This document shows positions 1 to 7,319 of a stretch of DNA of 17,493 bases, piece by piece. Positions within the stretch are counted from its first letter, which is position 1. Each line of letters starts with the position of its first letter. Where the stretch lies: assembly GCA_013694885.1 (NCBI GenBank), contig JACDBO010000343.1, forward strand, positions 1-17,493, read 5' to 3'. Both the position numbers and the translations under genes were made by a program. This stretch comes from Chloroflexia bacterium (GTDB lineage Bacteria; Chloroflexota; Chloroflexia; Thermomicrobiales; UBA6265). Below the pieces are notes generated by a model. The model saw only the letters and a list, made by a program, of their open reading frames with translations, had not been told where the DNA came from and made no database searches.

Positions 1-510
1 GTCGGCGAGCTGCTGGTCGAACGCTTCGGTCTCGACACGGCGCCGGTCCCGCAAGGCGACATCCCGGCCTACGACGAGGCGCTCTTCATCCAACCCGTGG
101 CGGTCCCCGAGGCGGCTGCCGCGCCGCCTCCGGTGGACGGGGCCGCGAAGTCGGTCGTGATCTCCCTCAACCAACAGGCCCTCTGGGTCTACGAGGGTGG
201 CGAGATCATCCGCAGCACCTACGTTAGCACCGGCACGGAGAAGTTCAAGACCCCGCCGGGGCTCTTCTCCATCAACACCAAAGTCGAGATGCAGGACATG
301 GAGGGAGTGATCGGCGGCGAGTCCTACGACGTCGAGAAGGTACCGGACGTGATGTACTTCACGAACCGCGGCCACGCCATCCACGGCGCCTACTGGCACG
401 ACAACTTCGGCAACCCGATGAGCCACGGCTGCGTCAACCTGCCGCTGGAATTTGCAGAGTGGCTGTACGCCTGGGCGCCGGTCGGCACTCCGGTCCTGAT
501 CGTGGCCTAG
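1..510 (+). CDS. L,D-transpeptidase (YkuD domain), 5'-truncated by the window edge
   Basis: Cell-wall enzyme that forms 3-3 peptide cross-links, or anchors proteins, in peptidoglycan; it acts outside the membrane. The frame is open from base 1 to the stop at 508-510, so the N-terminus lies outside the window. A GTG at 97 is in frame but is not needed as a start, because coding-like sequence continues upstream. The YkuD domain begins around the segment VVISLNQQALWVYEGGE, a typical first strand. The catalytic signature is clear: a histidine in HAIHGAYW, then SHGCVNLP at nt 421-444, with the nucleophilic cysteine in HGC. The domain ends at LIVA just before the stop, as usual for the family. A Pro/Ala-rich linker precedes the domain, so the missing part is probably a signal peptide plus a wall-binding or spacer domain. 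Confidence 0.93.
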   Translation, partial: VGELLVERFGLDTAPVPQGDIPAYDEALFIQPVAVPEAAAAPPPVDGAAKSVVISLNQQALWVYEGGEIIRSTYVSTGTEKFKTPPGLFSINTKVEMQDMEGVIGGESYDVEKVPDVMYFTNRGHAIHGAYWHDNFGNPMSHGCVNLPLEFAEWLYAWAPVGTPVLIVA

Positions 511-520
511 CGGCGAACCG

Positions 521-623
521 AGAACTCAGGACTCAGCGGTTGCGGACGCGGAGGTTTTTCCCTAACATCGTCGCAGGTGAATGCTGAAAACGTAGGGATT
601 CGCTGAGACCTGAGTTCTGAGTC
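521..623. repeat. Inverted-repeat element with CTGAGNN heptamers, no ORF inside
   Basis: Bases 521-538 and 601-618 are reverse complements over 18 positions with a single A-A mismatch (531/608). Inside them lies a second short inverted pair, TCCCTA at 559-564 and TAGGGA at 593-598. The arms are built of 7-nt units: two of type NNCTCAG at 523-536, and three of type CTGAGNN at 603-623. The element fills most of the gap between the L,D-transpeptidase stop and the peroxidase ribosome binding site. It could fold as a long hairpin in RNA. There is no T-run to make it a classical terminator. Confidence 0.75.
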
Positions 624-633
624 GGAGCGTTGA

Positions 634-2025
634 ATGGTCGAGATCGCTGCACCCAAATCTGGGCCCCACAGCTGTGTGGTCCATCCCGAACTCAAGGGCG
701 CCGAACCCGACCTCGAAGGCAAGTACGGGCGGATGTTCTCGCGCCTCCCGGCCTGCCAGGTCGATCTGGAGGGCGCGGTCGGCCTCGGTGTCGCGGCGTC
801 GCGCATGGACGCCACCCTGCCGATCGTCGACCGGGCGCTGGAGAACCCCCGCATCCCGGCCGGCTTCGCCATCCTCGGCCAATACATCGCCCACGACATC
901 ACCGCCGACCGCTCGCTGCTGGCGCAACACGCCGAGAACGGGGAGCTGCGCAATTTCCGGTCGCCAACCCTGGATCTCGAATGCCTCTATGGGGATGGGC
1001 CGGTCGGCAACCCCTACCTCTTCGACGCCCGCGACCCGGACAAGATGCTGCTCGGCGTCGACCCCACCGGCGAACCCGTGGCCGACCTGCCGCGCAACCA
1101 GCAAGGGGTCGCCCTGGTCGGGGACCCGCGCAACGACGTCCACCTGCTCATCAGCCAGCTTCACCTCGCCTTCCTCCGGTTCCACAACCGGGTCGTCGAC
1201 TTCGTCCGCGAACGGGGCACGCCCGTCGACGCGGTCTTCGAAGAGGCGCGTCGCCTCGTGCGCTGGCACTATGAGTGGATCGTGGCGCATGAGTTCCTGC
1301 CGCTTTCGGCCGGTGACGAGCTCGTCGCGGACATCCTGGCGAACGGCCGCCGCTTCTACGACCCCGGCACCCACCCGGCCATCCCGGTCGAGTTCTCCGA
1401 CGCCGCCTACCGCTTCGGGCACGCCCAGATCAACCCGGTCTACCGCCTCAACGATCAGATCGGCGAGCTGACCATTTTCCCCGACCTCCTCGGTGGGCGC
1501 CCCGTGCCGCGGGAGCGCGCCATCGACTGGTCGTTGTTCTTCGCGATCCCCGGCGCGCGACCGCCGACCCCGAGCCGGAAGATCGTCGCCAGCCTGACCC
1601 ACGCCCTGATCGACCTACCCGACCAGATCGTCGGCCACACCGAGGTGCCGCACCACCACTCCCTGGCCTCGCGCGACCTCCAGCGCGGCGCCGCCCTCGG
1701 CCTGCCCTCCGGCGAGACGATCGCCCGCGAGATGGGCGTCGCGCCGCTCGATGTCGAGGAGTGCGGGTTGCCGGAGGGTTTCCCGCACGAGACACCGCTC
1801 TGGTACTACATCCTCAAGGAAGCCGAGGTCCGCGCCGACGGCACCCACCTCGGTCCCGTCGGCGGCCGGATCGTCGCCGAAGTCCTCCTCGGCCTCCTCG
1901 ACGCCGACGCCAATTCCTACCGCAACGCAGTCCCCCGCTGGCAACCCGAGCTGCCCACCGCCAGCGGAGCACCAACCGGCGACTTCACCATGGCCGACCT
2001 GCTCGTCTTCGCCGGCGCGGTGTAG
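634..2025 (+). CDS. Animal-type heme peroxidase (peroxidase-cyclooxygenase superfamily)
   Basis: A 463-aa protein of the bacterial branch of the myeloperoxidase-like superfamily, expected to bind heme and reduce peroxides while oxidising small donors. The distal histidine is in GQYIAHDIT (H87, followed by D88, the usual calcium-ligand position). The catalytic arginine is in GDPRND (R166), followed by the LHLAFLRFHNRVVDF helix. The proximal histidine is in AYRFGHAQINPVYR (H263), and SLASRDLQRG near 343-351 is the family's C-terminal signature. The position two to three residues after R166, which gives heme-linking Glu in some animal enzymes, is not Glu here. No signal peptide is seen, so it is probably cytoplasmic. 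ATG at 634 follows GGAG at 624-627. Natural substrate is unknown. Confidence 0.9.
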   Translation: MVEIAAPKSGPHSCVVHPELKGAEPDLEGKYGRMFSRLPACQVDLEGAVGLGVAASRMDATLPIVDRALENPRIPAGFAILGQYIAHDITADRSLLAQHAENGELRNFRSPTLDLECLYGDGPVGNPYLFDARDPDKMLLGVDPTGEPVADLPRNQQGVALVGDPRNDVHLLISQLHLAFLRFHNRVVDFVRERGTPVDAVFEEARRLVRWHYEWIVAHEFLPLSAGDELVADILANGRRFYDPGTHPAIPVEFSDAAYRFGHAQINPVYRLNDQIGELTIFPDLLGGRPVPRERAIDWSLFFAIPGARPPTPSRKIVASLTHALIDLPDQIVGHTEVPHHHSLASRDLQRGAALGLPSGETIAREMGVAPLDVEECGLPEGFPHETPLWYYILKEAEVRADGTHLGPVGGRIVAEVLLGLLDADANSYRNAVPRWQPELPTASGAPTGDFTMADLLVFAGAV

Positions 2026-2134
2026 CCGCCCACACGGTCACGCGTGAGGGTTTGCCGAGGGTGGCGCTCGGAGCGCAACGGCGGGTCAGCGGTGCGGCCC
2101 CAGCGCGTGGTCATCGAACTGGCGGAGGACTGTT

Positions 2135-2572
2135 TCACGACTCGACAATCCGGAGCGGTGCACGTTGGGATTCGAGAGAGCGCGCGGAAATTGCGTGCGC
2201 CACCGCACGCGGGCGAACGTCGTTCATCAGCAAGTGATTGATACCTATCCACACTGGCATGTAGCTACCACGTCCTGAACTCACGCTCAAACCGAGTTCA
2301 GCACCAGTGCCGGTGCCGAGTGTTCCGCCGGTGATCGAAGCAGCGTAATAGTATTGTTGAGCACCACGATGCTCGACGATCGCGACGAGATGATCCAGGC
2401 GGACCTCCAGCCCGAGCTCTTCGTGAGCTTCCCGGCGAGCGGCTTCCTCCACCATCTCCCCATATTCAACACCACCGCCAGGAAAAACATAGTCCGCACT
2501 ATCGGGGTGAACACGCCGGATGAGCGCGACTCGCTCCTCCAGGATCAGAATCACCGCGCCGCGGAGCCTCAC
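2135..2572 (-). CDS. NUDIX hydrolase
   Basis: A 145-aa hydrolase of nucleoside diphosphates linked to another moiety; likely a housecleaning or nucleotide-pool enzyme, substrate not predictable. The complete Nudix box runs from G33 to L55: G, five residues, E39, seven residues, then REAHEELGL, whose glutamates bind the metal. The C-terminal part, with VWIGINHLLMNDVRP, matches the small NUDIX subfamily. About 17 further residues after it look unconserved. The start is GTG at 2572, supported by GGAG eight bases upstream; no ATG fits as well. It is the last gene of a minus-strand run, 60 nt after the methyltransferase and convergent with the peroxidase. Codon use is less GC-biased than in its neighbours. 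Confidence 0.88.
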   Translation of the reverse strand: MRLRGAVILILEERVALIRRVHPDSADYVFPGGGVEYGEMVEEAARREAHEELGLEVRLDHLVAIVEHRGAQQYYYAASITGGTLGTGTGAELGLSVSSGRGSYMPVWIGINHLLMNDVRPRAVAHAISARSLESQRAPLRIVES

Positions 2573-2632
2573 GTTCCGTTCTCCACCCTATCTCTGGGCC
2601 ACCTCGTTGGCGTGCCGGGGACGCATAAATCA

Positions 2633-3433
2633 TCAGGCCGGGCGCCGGCAGCGGAAGAGCCCGCTCGCTTTCGTCACGCGGAACGCACCGTCGCGGGCGA
2701 TGATCGTCTCAAGCTCGTCACGCAGCGCCGCAATGCGCTTGGCATCCAGCGACGCCGCGACGGGCGTGGATAACAGGTAGGCGACGACCGGCTCGACTTC
2801 GGTGATCTCCAGCGCGTTGGGGAAGTCCTCGCGCGTGACGTCCGCGAACCACGGCTGCAGTTGAGCCGCCCCGTTTGCGAGGCCGAACCGGGCGGCGGCA
2901 TCGTCCAGCGCCGTGCCCGGTGCGAACCGGGCCGCCAATTCGTCCAGTTCGCGCAGGTTATCTCGCCCGGCCGTCGCCGCCATCAGCAGACCACCGGGGC
3001 TCAACACCCGTCCGATCTCGGCCAGGGCACGGGCGCGGTCCGGAACGTGGTAGAGCATGTGGTTGGCGACGATCGCATCGAACGTCGCGGCGGGAAACGG
3101 GAGCGCCTGCGCATCGGCGACACACGAGGCCGGCGCGAACCCGGCCTCCGCGAGTCGCCCGCGCGTCTCCCGCAACATCCCGCGCGAGAGGTCCGACAGG
3201 ACGACGCGCCATCCGGCGGGGATCCGCGCCCGGTTCTCCAGCCACAGCGCCCCGGTGCCACAACCCAGTTCGAGGATGCACGACCCATCCGGCACGGCGA
3301 GGCGGTCCAAGACCCACTGAAACCAATTGGTGCGATTGGTGCTGAACCGCCGGTGCAGATCCACCCGCGCTGAGAGATTGCCGCCGTCGCGATACTGCTC
3401 GCTCCGCAGATACGAGGGGGCGTCAAAGCGCAT
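2633..3433 (-). CDS. Class I SAM-dependent methyltransferase
   Basis: A 266-aa methyltransferase of the UbiE/Methyltransf_11 type. Motif I is ILELGCGTG at 53-61 and the acidic motif II residue is D81 in VVLSDLSRGML. The motif III/IV region is DAQALPFPAATFDAIVANHMLYHVPD at about 107-132 (shown by its D107, F119-D120 and H129 landmarks), and the post-I loop RVLSPGGLL lies near 142-150. The acceptor substrate cannot be named from sequence. ATG at 3433 follows AGAGAGG closely. The gene lies 27 nt downstream of ispH, the gap being mostly a heptamer pair, and 60 nt upstream of the NUDIX gene, so the three are probably co-transcribed without an obvious functional link. Confidence 0.9.
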   Translation of the reverse strand: MRFDAPSYLRSEQYRDGGNLSARVDLHRRFSTNRTNWFQWVLDRLAVPDGSCILELGCGTGALWLENRARIPAGWRVVLSDLSRGMLRETRGRLAEAGFAPASCVADAQALPFPAATFDAIVANHMLYHVPDRARALAEIGRVLSPGGLLMAATAGRDNLRELDELAARFAPGTALDDAAARFGLANGAAQLQPWFADVTREDFPNALEITEVEPVVAYLLSTPVAASLDAKRIAALRDELETIIARDGAFRVTKASGLFRCRRPA

Positions 3434-3447
3434 CGAACCTCTCTCGC

Positions 3448-3461
3448 CCTTCGTCCTTTGT
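3448..3461. repeat. Heptamer pair (CCTTCGT, CCTTTGT) at the ispH 3' end
   Basis: Two adjacent 7-nt units occupy half of the 27-nt gap between the methyltransferase start and the ispH stop, and run into the stop codon. They resemble the GTCCTTG-type units at 4479-4498 on the other side of ispH, in the same orientation. Two units alone could be chance; the pairing with the second site is what makes them notable. Confidence 0.4.
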
Positions 3462-4471
3462 CAATACGCCGGCACGTAGTTCGGGTCGACGGGGCGGATG
3501 CCGCCCTCCGGCGGGGTGAAGCCGCGCGCGGTCAGGTGGTTGACGACCTGCTCGATGACGTCGTCCGGAGTCGAGGCGCCGGCGGTGAGCCCGACCGTGC
3601 CCACGCCGTCGAGCCAGGTGTCGGCGATCTCCTCCGGTCGCTCGATGTGGTAGGCGGCGACGCCCATCTGGTTGCCGACTTCGGCCAAGCGGGCGGTGTT
3701 GGAGCTCTTCTTGCCGCCGATGGCGAGGATCAAGTCGACCCGATCATGCTCGACCAGGCGCTTGAGGGCGTTCTGGCGCTCGCTGGTCGGTTCGCAGATC
3801 GTGTTACAGAGGCGGAACTCTCCTCCCTCGGGTACGACCATCGCTTGCAGCTCGCCAGCGAACTTCATCAGTTCGTCGATATTCTTGGTTGTCTGGCTGA
3901 CGAGCGCCACCTTGCGCGGTGGGGAGATCGCCCCCTCGCCCGTGGCGCCGCGCCGCGCGTTCCAGGGTAAGTCGACGATTTTCTTGGCGGCGACCGCCTT
4001 GGTGGTATCCGCCCAAGCGAGTACACCGCGGACCTCCGGGTGGTACGCATCGCCGTAGACGACGAGGTAGTAGCCCTGCCGCACCAGCTTCTGGGCCAGG
4101 CGCTGCACTTTGGTGACGAGCGGACAGGTGGTGTCGATCAGTTCCATCCCATGCGCGGCGGCATCCCTGGCCAGGTGCGGCCCCATGCCGTGGGCGGTGA
4201 TCGCCACGCGGCGGATACCGCGCGCCTCTGCCTCGGCGACCGACGGCGCGCCTTCGACTCCGCGCGTGCGTAGCCGCTCGACGACCTGCGGGTTGTGGAT
4301 GATGTCGCCGATCGGCGCCACCCTACCGCGCGGGTCGGCCGCCTCCTCGATGATATCGAGAGCGCGCCGCACCCCCCAGCAGTAGCCGAGTTCCTCGGCG
4401 ACGACAATGCGGCGTACTGCCGGCTGCGCGGCCGCGGTGGGTGCGATGTCCTTGACTGGAGCTGAAACCAT
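3461..4471 (-). CDS. ispH: 4-hydroxy-3-methylbut-2-enyl diphosphate reductase
   Basis: Last enzyme of the MEP isoprenoid pathway: a cytoplasmic iron-sulfur protein reducing HMBPP to IPP and DMAPP. The 336-aa length is normal. The three cluster cysteines are C31 (GYCWGV), C116 (DTTCPLV) and C226 (NTICEPTSERQ). Substrate-binding residues are present: H59 in IIHNPQVV, H94 in TAHGMG, H144 and E146 in YHPEV, T194-T195 in SQTTKNIDE, and the SSN motif in GGKKSSNTAR. The frame stays open far upstream to 5077, but that is antisense to the HAD gene. The family homology begins just after ATG 4471, so this start is chosen; a moderate AGGA site lies upstream. It is preceded by a 190-nt gap with its own likely promoter, so it may start a transcript running into the methyltransferase and NUDIX genes. 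Confidence 0.97.
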   Translation of the reverse strand: MVSAPVKDIAPTAAAQPAVRRIVVAEELGYCWGVRRALDIIEEAADPRGRVAPIGDIIHNPQVVERLRTRGVEGAPSVAEAEARGIRRVAITAHGMGPHLARDAAAHGMELIDTTCPLVTKVQRLAQKLVRQGYYLVVYGDAYHPEVRGVLAWADTTKAVAAKKIVDLPWNARRGATGEGAISPPRKVALVSQTTKNIDELMKFAGELQAMVVPEGGEFRLCNTICEPTSERQNALKRLVEHDRVDLILAIGGKKSSNTARLAEVGNQMGVAAYHIERPEEIADTWLDGVGTVGLTAGASTPDDVIEQVVNHLTARGFTPPEGGIRPVDPNYVPAY

Positions 4472-4478
4472 GCGTGCT

Positions 4479-4498
4479 GTCCTGATCCTTGGTCCTTG
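4479..4498. repeat. GTCCTTG-type heptamer run in the ispH leader
   Basis: Reading the plus strand, units GTCCTG (6 nt), ATCCTTG (7) and GTCCTTG (7) follow one another immediately upstream of the ispH start. On the transcribed strand they are purine-rich and include the AAGGA that may serve as the ispH ribosome binding site, so the repeat and the translation signal overlap. Confidence 0.45.
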
Positions 4499-4600
4499 AA
4501 GAGTAGGTGCCGTTCGTCGAAAAATCGGCTCGGCGCCACGATACCCCGCGCGAACTCCGGGGTGCCTGTCGACCTCCCGCAACCTGCCGTTTCCGCATGA

Positions 4601-4606
4601 ATTATA
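4601..4606 (-). promoter_or_regulatory. Candidate -10 box (TATAAT) for the ispH transcript
   Basis: On the minus strand a perfect TATAAT reads from 4606 down to 4601, in an otherwise GC-rich 190-nt gap. A -35 element at the right distance is weak. Transcription would begin near 4594 and give a leader of about 120 nt before the ispH ATG. Confidence 0.45.
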
Positions 4607-4661
4607 CCGCTCACACCGATTGGTCGTGGACAGACTTGGTGGCGCCACGCACCGACACCGT

Positions 4662-5408
4662 TCAGATGCGTTCGGAGAGGAGCTCCACAAGCTCGGCGAG
4701 CTCGCGCAGTTCGGCGTCCGGTGGCGGATGGTCGGGTGGGAAGGGAGTTCCCACGCGATTGAGCCAGACGGCGCGGACACCGGCGGCGACCGCGCCGGCG
4801 ATGTCGAAGCCCGGGGCGTCGCCGACATAGACCGCCTCCGACGGCAGGCCACCGACCTTGTCGAGCGCCAGCGCGAAGATGCGCGGGTCGGGTTTCTCGA
4901 TGCCGACCTCGCCGGAGATGAGCACCACATCGAGAAGCGGCGCGAGCGCCAGCCGCTCGATTTTCTCCCGCTGCACATCGGCGGGTCCGTTGGTGATGAT
5001 ACCGAGGCGGCGATCCGGTCGTTGGGCGCGGACCGTCCGCAGCACATCGGCGGCATCCGCGAAGAGATCGAGACCATGCAGCCGGTTGGCGCGGAACCAG
5101 GACTGGGCGCGGGCGATGGCCCGCTCGTCCTCCACGCCGTGGGCGCGCAGCAGATCCGGGAAATGAGCCTCGCCGTGTGGCGCCAGGGCGATAGAGCGCG
5201 CGATCAGGGCGTCTATGTCCGGCCGCTGCTCGAGCGGGATCGCCGCCAGTGCGTCCCGGAAGGCGATGGTGAGCCGGCGATGCCGCGCCCCGGCGTAGTC
5301 GCAGAGCGTGTCATCCAGATCGAAGAGGACGATCCGCGGCGATCGGGCGGTCGGAAGGTTAGACGCTGCCCGATCCTCACCCGAATCAGCACCTGCGGCC
5401 TCACTCAC
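4662..5408 (-). CDS. HAD-superfamily hydrolase (phosphatase-like)
   Basis: A 248-aa HAD hydrolase, probably acting on a small phosphorylated metabolite in the cytoplasm. All four HAD motifs are visible: nucleophile D30 and acid/base D32 in FDLDDTL, T139-N140 in IITNGP, K172 in EKPDPRIF, and D197 with D202 in VGDAPGFDIAGA. A helical cap sits between motifs I and II, as in subclass I (YjjG/phosphoglycolate-phosphatase-like) enzymes. The start is GTG at 5408, overlapping the kynureninase stop by four bases (GTGA), so translation is probably coupled. The first 24 residues precede the fold and are low in conservation signals; a later start cannot be excluded. Substrate unknown. Confidence 0.9.
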   Translation of the reverse strand: MSEAAGADSGEDRAASNLPTARSPRIVLFDLDDTLCDYAGARHRRLTIAFRDALAAIPLEQRPDIDALIARSIALAPHGEAHFPDLLRAHGVEDERAIARAQSWFRANRLHGLDLFADAADVLRTVRAQRPDRRLGIITNGPADVQREKIERLALAPLLDVVLISGEVGIEKPDPRIFALALDKVGGLPSEAVYVGDAPGFDIAGAVAAGVRAVWLNRVGTPFPPDHPPPDAELRELAELVELLSERI

Positions 5409-6709
5409 GCCACGACCCCACGACCCGCCACTCCCTGCCGATGCTCGCCAGCATCGATGATCTCCCGCAGCGCCCGCACCGTGCGCCAGAGGTCATGGAA
5501 CGAGGTGGAGCACGCCACCGGCGCCAGGCGGACGACGTCGGGCGGGCGGAAGTCCGGGACGATCCCGCGCCGTTTCAGTGCGCGCGCGATCCGCGGACCC
5601 TCGGCGTGCTCGACAGCGACGTGGCCACCTCGCCGGGCGTGCTCGCGCAGGGTGCCGACGCGGTAGTCGTAGGGCGCCGCCGTCAGCCCGCTGGCTTCGA
5701 GCAGTTCGATCAGGTAGTCGGTGAGGGCCAGCGATTTGGCGCGGATGCGCTCGATCCCGGCCTCCTCGACGATCGCCAGCGCGCCGAGCAGCGGCGCGGC
5801 GGCCAGCACCGGGATGGTGCCGATCTGCCAGGCGCCTGCCCCCGGCGCACTCTCCCAAGTGTGGGCCATGTCGAACTGGCGCTCCTTGTGGTAGCCCCAC
5901 CAACCGGCGAGACCGGGAGCGCGCCCGAAGTGGCGGCGGTTGACGTAGAGGCCGGCGACCGCACCCGGCCCGGCATTGAGGTACTTGTATGAGCACCAGA
6001 AGGCGAAGTCGACACCCCAGGCGTCGAGCTCATGCGGGATCGCGCCGGCGGAGTGGGCACAGTCGAACCCGATGGGGATGCCGCGCTCGTGTGCCGCCGC
6101 CGTCAGGCGCGGCAGGTCGAGCAGCTGCCCGGAGCGGTAGAGCACCGACGGCAGGAGCACCAGCGCGACCTCGTGAGTCATCGCAGCGATCAGGTCATCC
6201 TCGTCCAGCGTGCGCCCGTCGCGACTCGGAACCAGAACGAGGTCGCGCTCCGGATCACCGTCACGGAGGCCAAGCTGGCTGCCGAGGGCATAGACATCGG
6301 ACGGAAAGTCGAGCGCCGTGGCAACGATCTTTCGCCGCGCTCCCTCCGGTCGATAGAAGGTGGCCACGAGGTTGTGGAGATTGACCGTCGTCGAGCCAGT
6401 GACGACGACCGCTTCCGGCTCCGCCCCAACCAGCGGTGCGACGCGAGCCCCGAGCGCCTCGCCCAGCGTGAACCAGGGCGGGTCCGCGCCGAGCCACCCC
6501 TCGATCCCGTGCCGCTTCCAGGCATCGAGCGCGCCGAGTAGCGCCGCCTCGGCATCCCGCGAGAGCAGGCCAAGCGAGTTCCCGTCGAGATAGACTGTGT
6601 CGGGCGGGACGTAGAAGCGGTCGCGAAACGCAGCCAGCGGGTCCTGAGCATCGAGCGAGCGGGCGTGGATCTCGCTCGTCATGTCGGGGGAATTCAAGGA
6701 GCTGGGCAC
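5405..6709 (-). CDS. kynU: Kynureninase
   Basis: PLP enzyme that cleaves kynurenine or 3-hydroxykynurenine to anthranilate or 3-hydroxyanthranilate plus alanine. Family marks, numbered from the GTG start: YLDGNSLG near 40-47, the glycine/threonine cofactor loop VVTGSTTVN, D216 and H219 in FDCAHSAG (ring contact), the Schiff-base lysine K242 in WCSYKYLNAGPG, and the GWWGYH region with WQIGT following. The start chosen is GTG 6709, because AGGAG at 6720-6716 sits six bases before it. An in-frame TTG at 6736 and ATG at 6682 are alternatives; the ATG lacks a good site. At 434 aa it is close to the usual length. The gene overlaps the HAD gene by 4 nt. No tryptophan dioxygenase or formamidase is nearby in the window. 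Confidence 0.93.
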   Translation of the reverse strand: MPSSLNSPDMTSEIHARSLDAQDPLAAFRDRFYVPPDTVYLDGNSLGLLSRDAEAALLGALDAWKRHGIEGWLGADPPWFTLGEALGARVAPLVGAEPEAVVVTGSTTVNLHNLVATFYRPEGARRKIVATALDFPSDVYALGSQLGLRDGDPERDLVLVPSRDGRTLDEDDLIAAMTHEVALVLLPSVLYRSGQLLDLPRLTAAAHERGIPIGFDCAHSAGAIPHELDAWGVDFAFWCSYKYLNAGPGAVAGLYVNRRHFGRAPGLAGWWGYHKERQFDMAHTWESAPGAGAWQIGTIPVLAAAPLLGALAIVEEAGIERIRAKSLALTDYLIELLEASGLTAAPYDYRVGTLREHARRGGHVAVEHAEGPRIARALKRRGIVPDFRPPDVVRLAPVACSTSFHDLWRTVRALREIIDAGEHRQGVAGRGVVA

Positions 6710-7133
6710 GGGCTTCTCCTGAGAGCGAGGAAGCAACTGGCACGCCAGCCATCATCCGGGCGGCGATGCGGATTTTGACACAGTCCAGGACCTTTCGAGA
6801 CTGGTATTGCCTTTGCGAGGCCAGGGTCTAGACTGGTTCGAAGCGGACTCAAGTTGCCAGATCCGCGGTCGACTGAGGTACGGGCTTATTTTCGATCCGA
6901 TCGTCTGACGAATCCGAGCATCGCACACAAGATTTCGCGTGGCCACAGCGCCCTGATACCTTCCCGGAAAAGGACTATTCGATCAATATCCCGTCCAACG
7001 GAGCGAGATCCGCCAGCGAATCCTGGGCAGACTCAATCGGGCGGAAGTCCTGCCGACCTATGCTTATCCAGAAGTGGGGACTTGTTGGGGCGCGCGAACG
7101 GTGACTTACTCTCGCACGGATTACGGAGGACTG
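6710..7133. other. Gap between kynU and the HD-domain operon, no gene recognised
   Basis: About 420 nt between divergently read genes, with less GC-rich composition than its surroundings. I find no convincing ORF, tRNA or repeat array. A partly palindromic patch sits at 6821-6836, with CCAG and CTGG flanking a TCTAGA centre. TTGACA occurs at 6775-6780 but no matching -10 lies at the proper distance. The kynU and HD promoters presumably lie here but cannot be placed. Confidence 0.5.
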
Positions 7134-7319
7134 ATGACTACAACAGCGTGGAGTCCTTCCGTCAACTCGCATGCCGACGACGGTTGGAGACAAACCGATC
7201 CCGAGGCCATCTCGGGCTTGACCGACTCTCCAGCGTTGAGCGAAGGTGAAGTCGCTCTCCCGCGGTGGAGCCCTGTGCTGGTGATTCGGTGCCGCAATCT
7301 CGGGATAGGTGGACCATGA
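7134..7319 (+). CDS. Small hypothetical protein coupled to the HD-domain gene
   Basis: A 61-aa ORF that I do not recognise. It has a strong GGAGGA at 7125-7130 just before ATG 7134. Its TGA (7317-7319) overlaps the ATG of the next gene (7316-7318) by four bases, the classic coupling arrangement. It has no membrane segment or signal peptide and is rich in Ser, Asp and Pro, with a hydrophobic patch WSPVLVIRC near 45-53. Codon use is only weakly GC3-biased, similar to the HD gene. It may be a real small protein, or a leader peptide whose translation delivers ribosomes to the HD start. Confidence 0.45.
   Translation: MTTTAWSPSVNSHADDGWRQTDPEAISGLTDSPALSEGEVALPRWSPVLVIRCRNLGIGGP

Noticed and set aside
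562..1602. Long minus-strand ORF opposite the peroxidase
   Set aside because: An antisense shadow caused by high GC in third positions; the peroxidase has all family residues.
2275..2301. Perfect 8-bp inverted repeat CTGAACTC/GAGTTCAG
   Set aside because: It lies within the coding part of the NUDIX gene and has no 7-nt periodicity; probably chance.
4472..5077. In-frame open extension upstream of ispH
   Set aside because: It is antisense-phase sequence over the HAD gene on the same strand in another frame. IspH homology starts just after ATG 4471 and total length is then normal.
6710..6736. TTG start for kynU at 6736
   Set aside because: GTG 6709 has AGGAG at the right distance; the extra residues precede the family fold.
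6826..6845. tRNA-like GGTTCGA segment
   Set aside because: No acceptor, D-arm or anticodon arm can be built around it.
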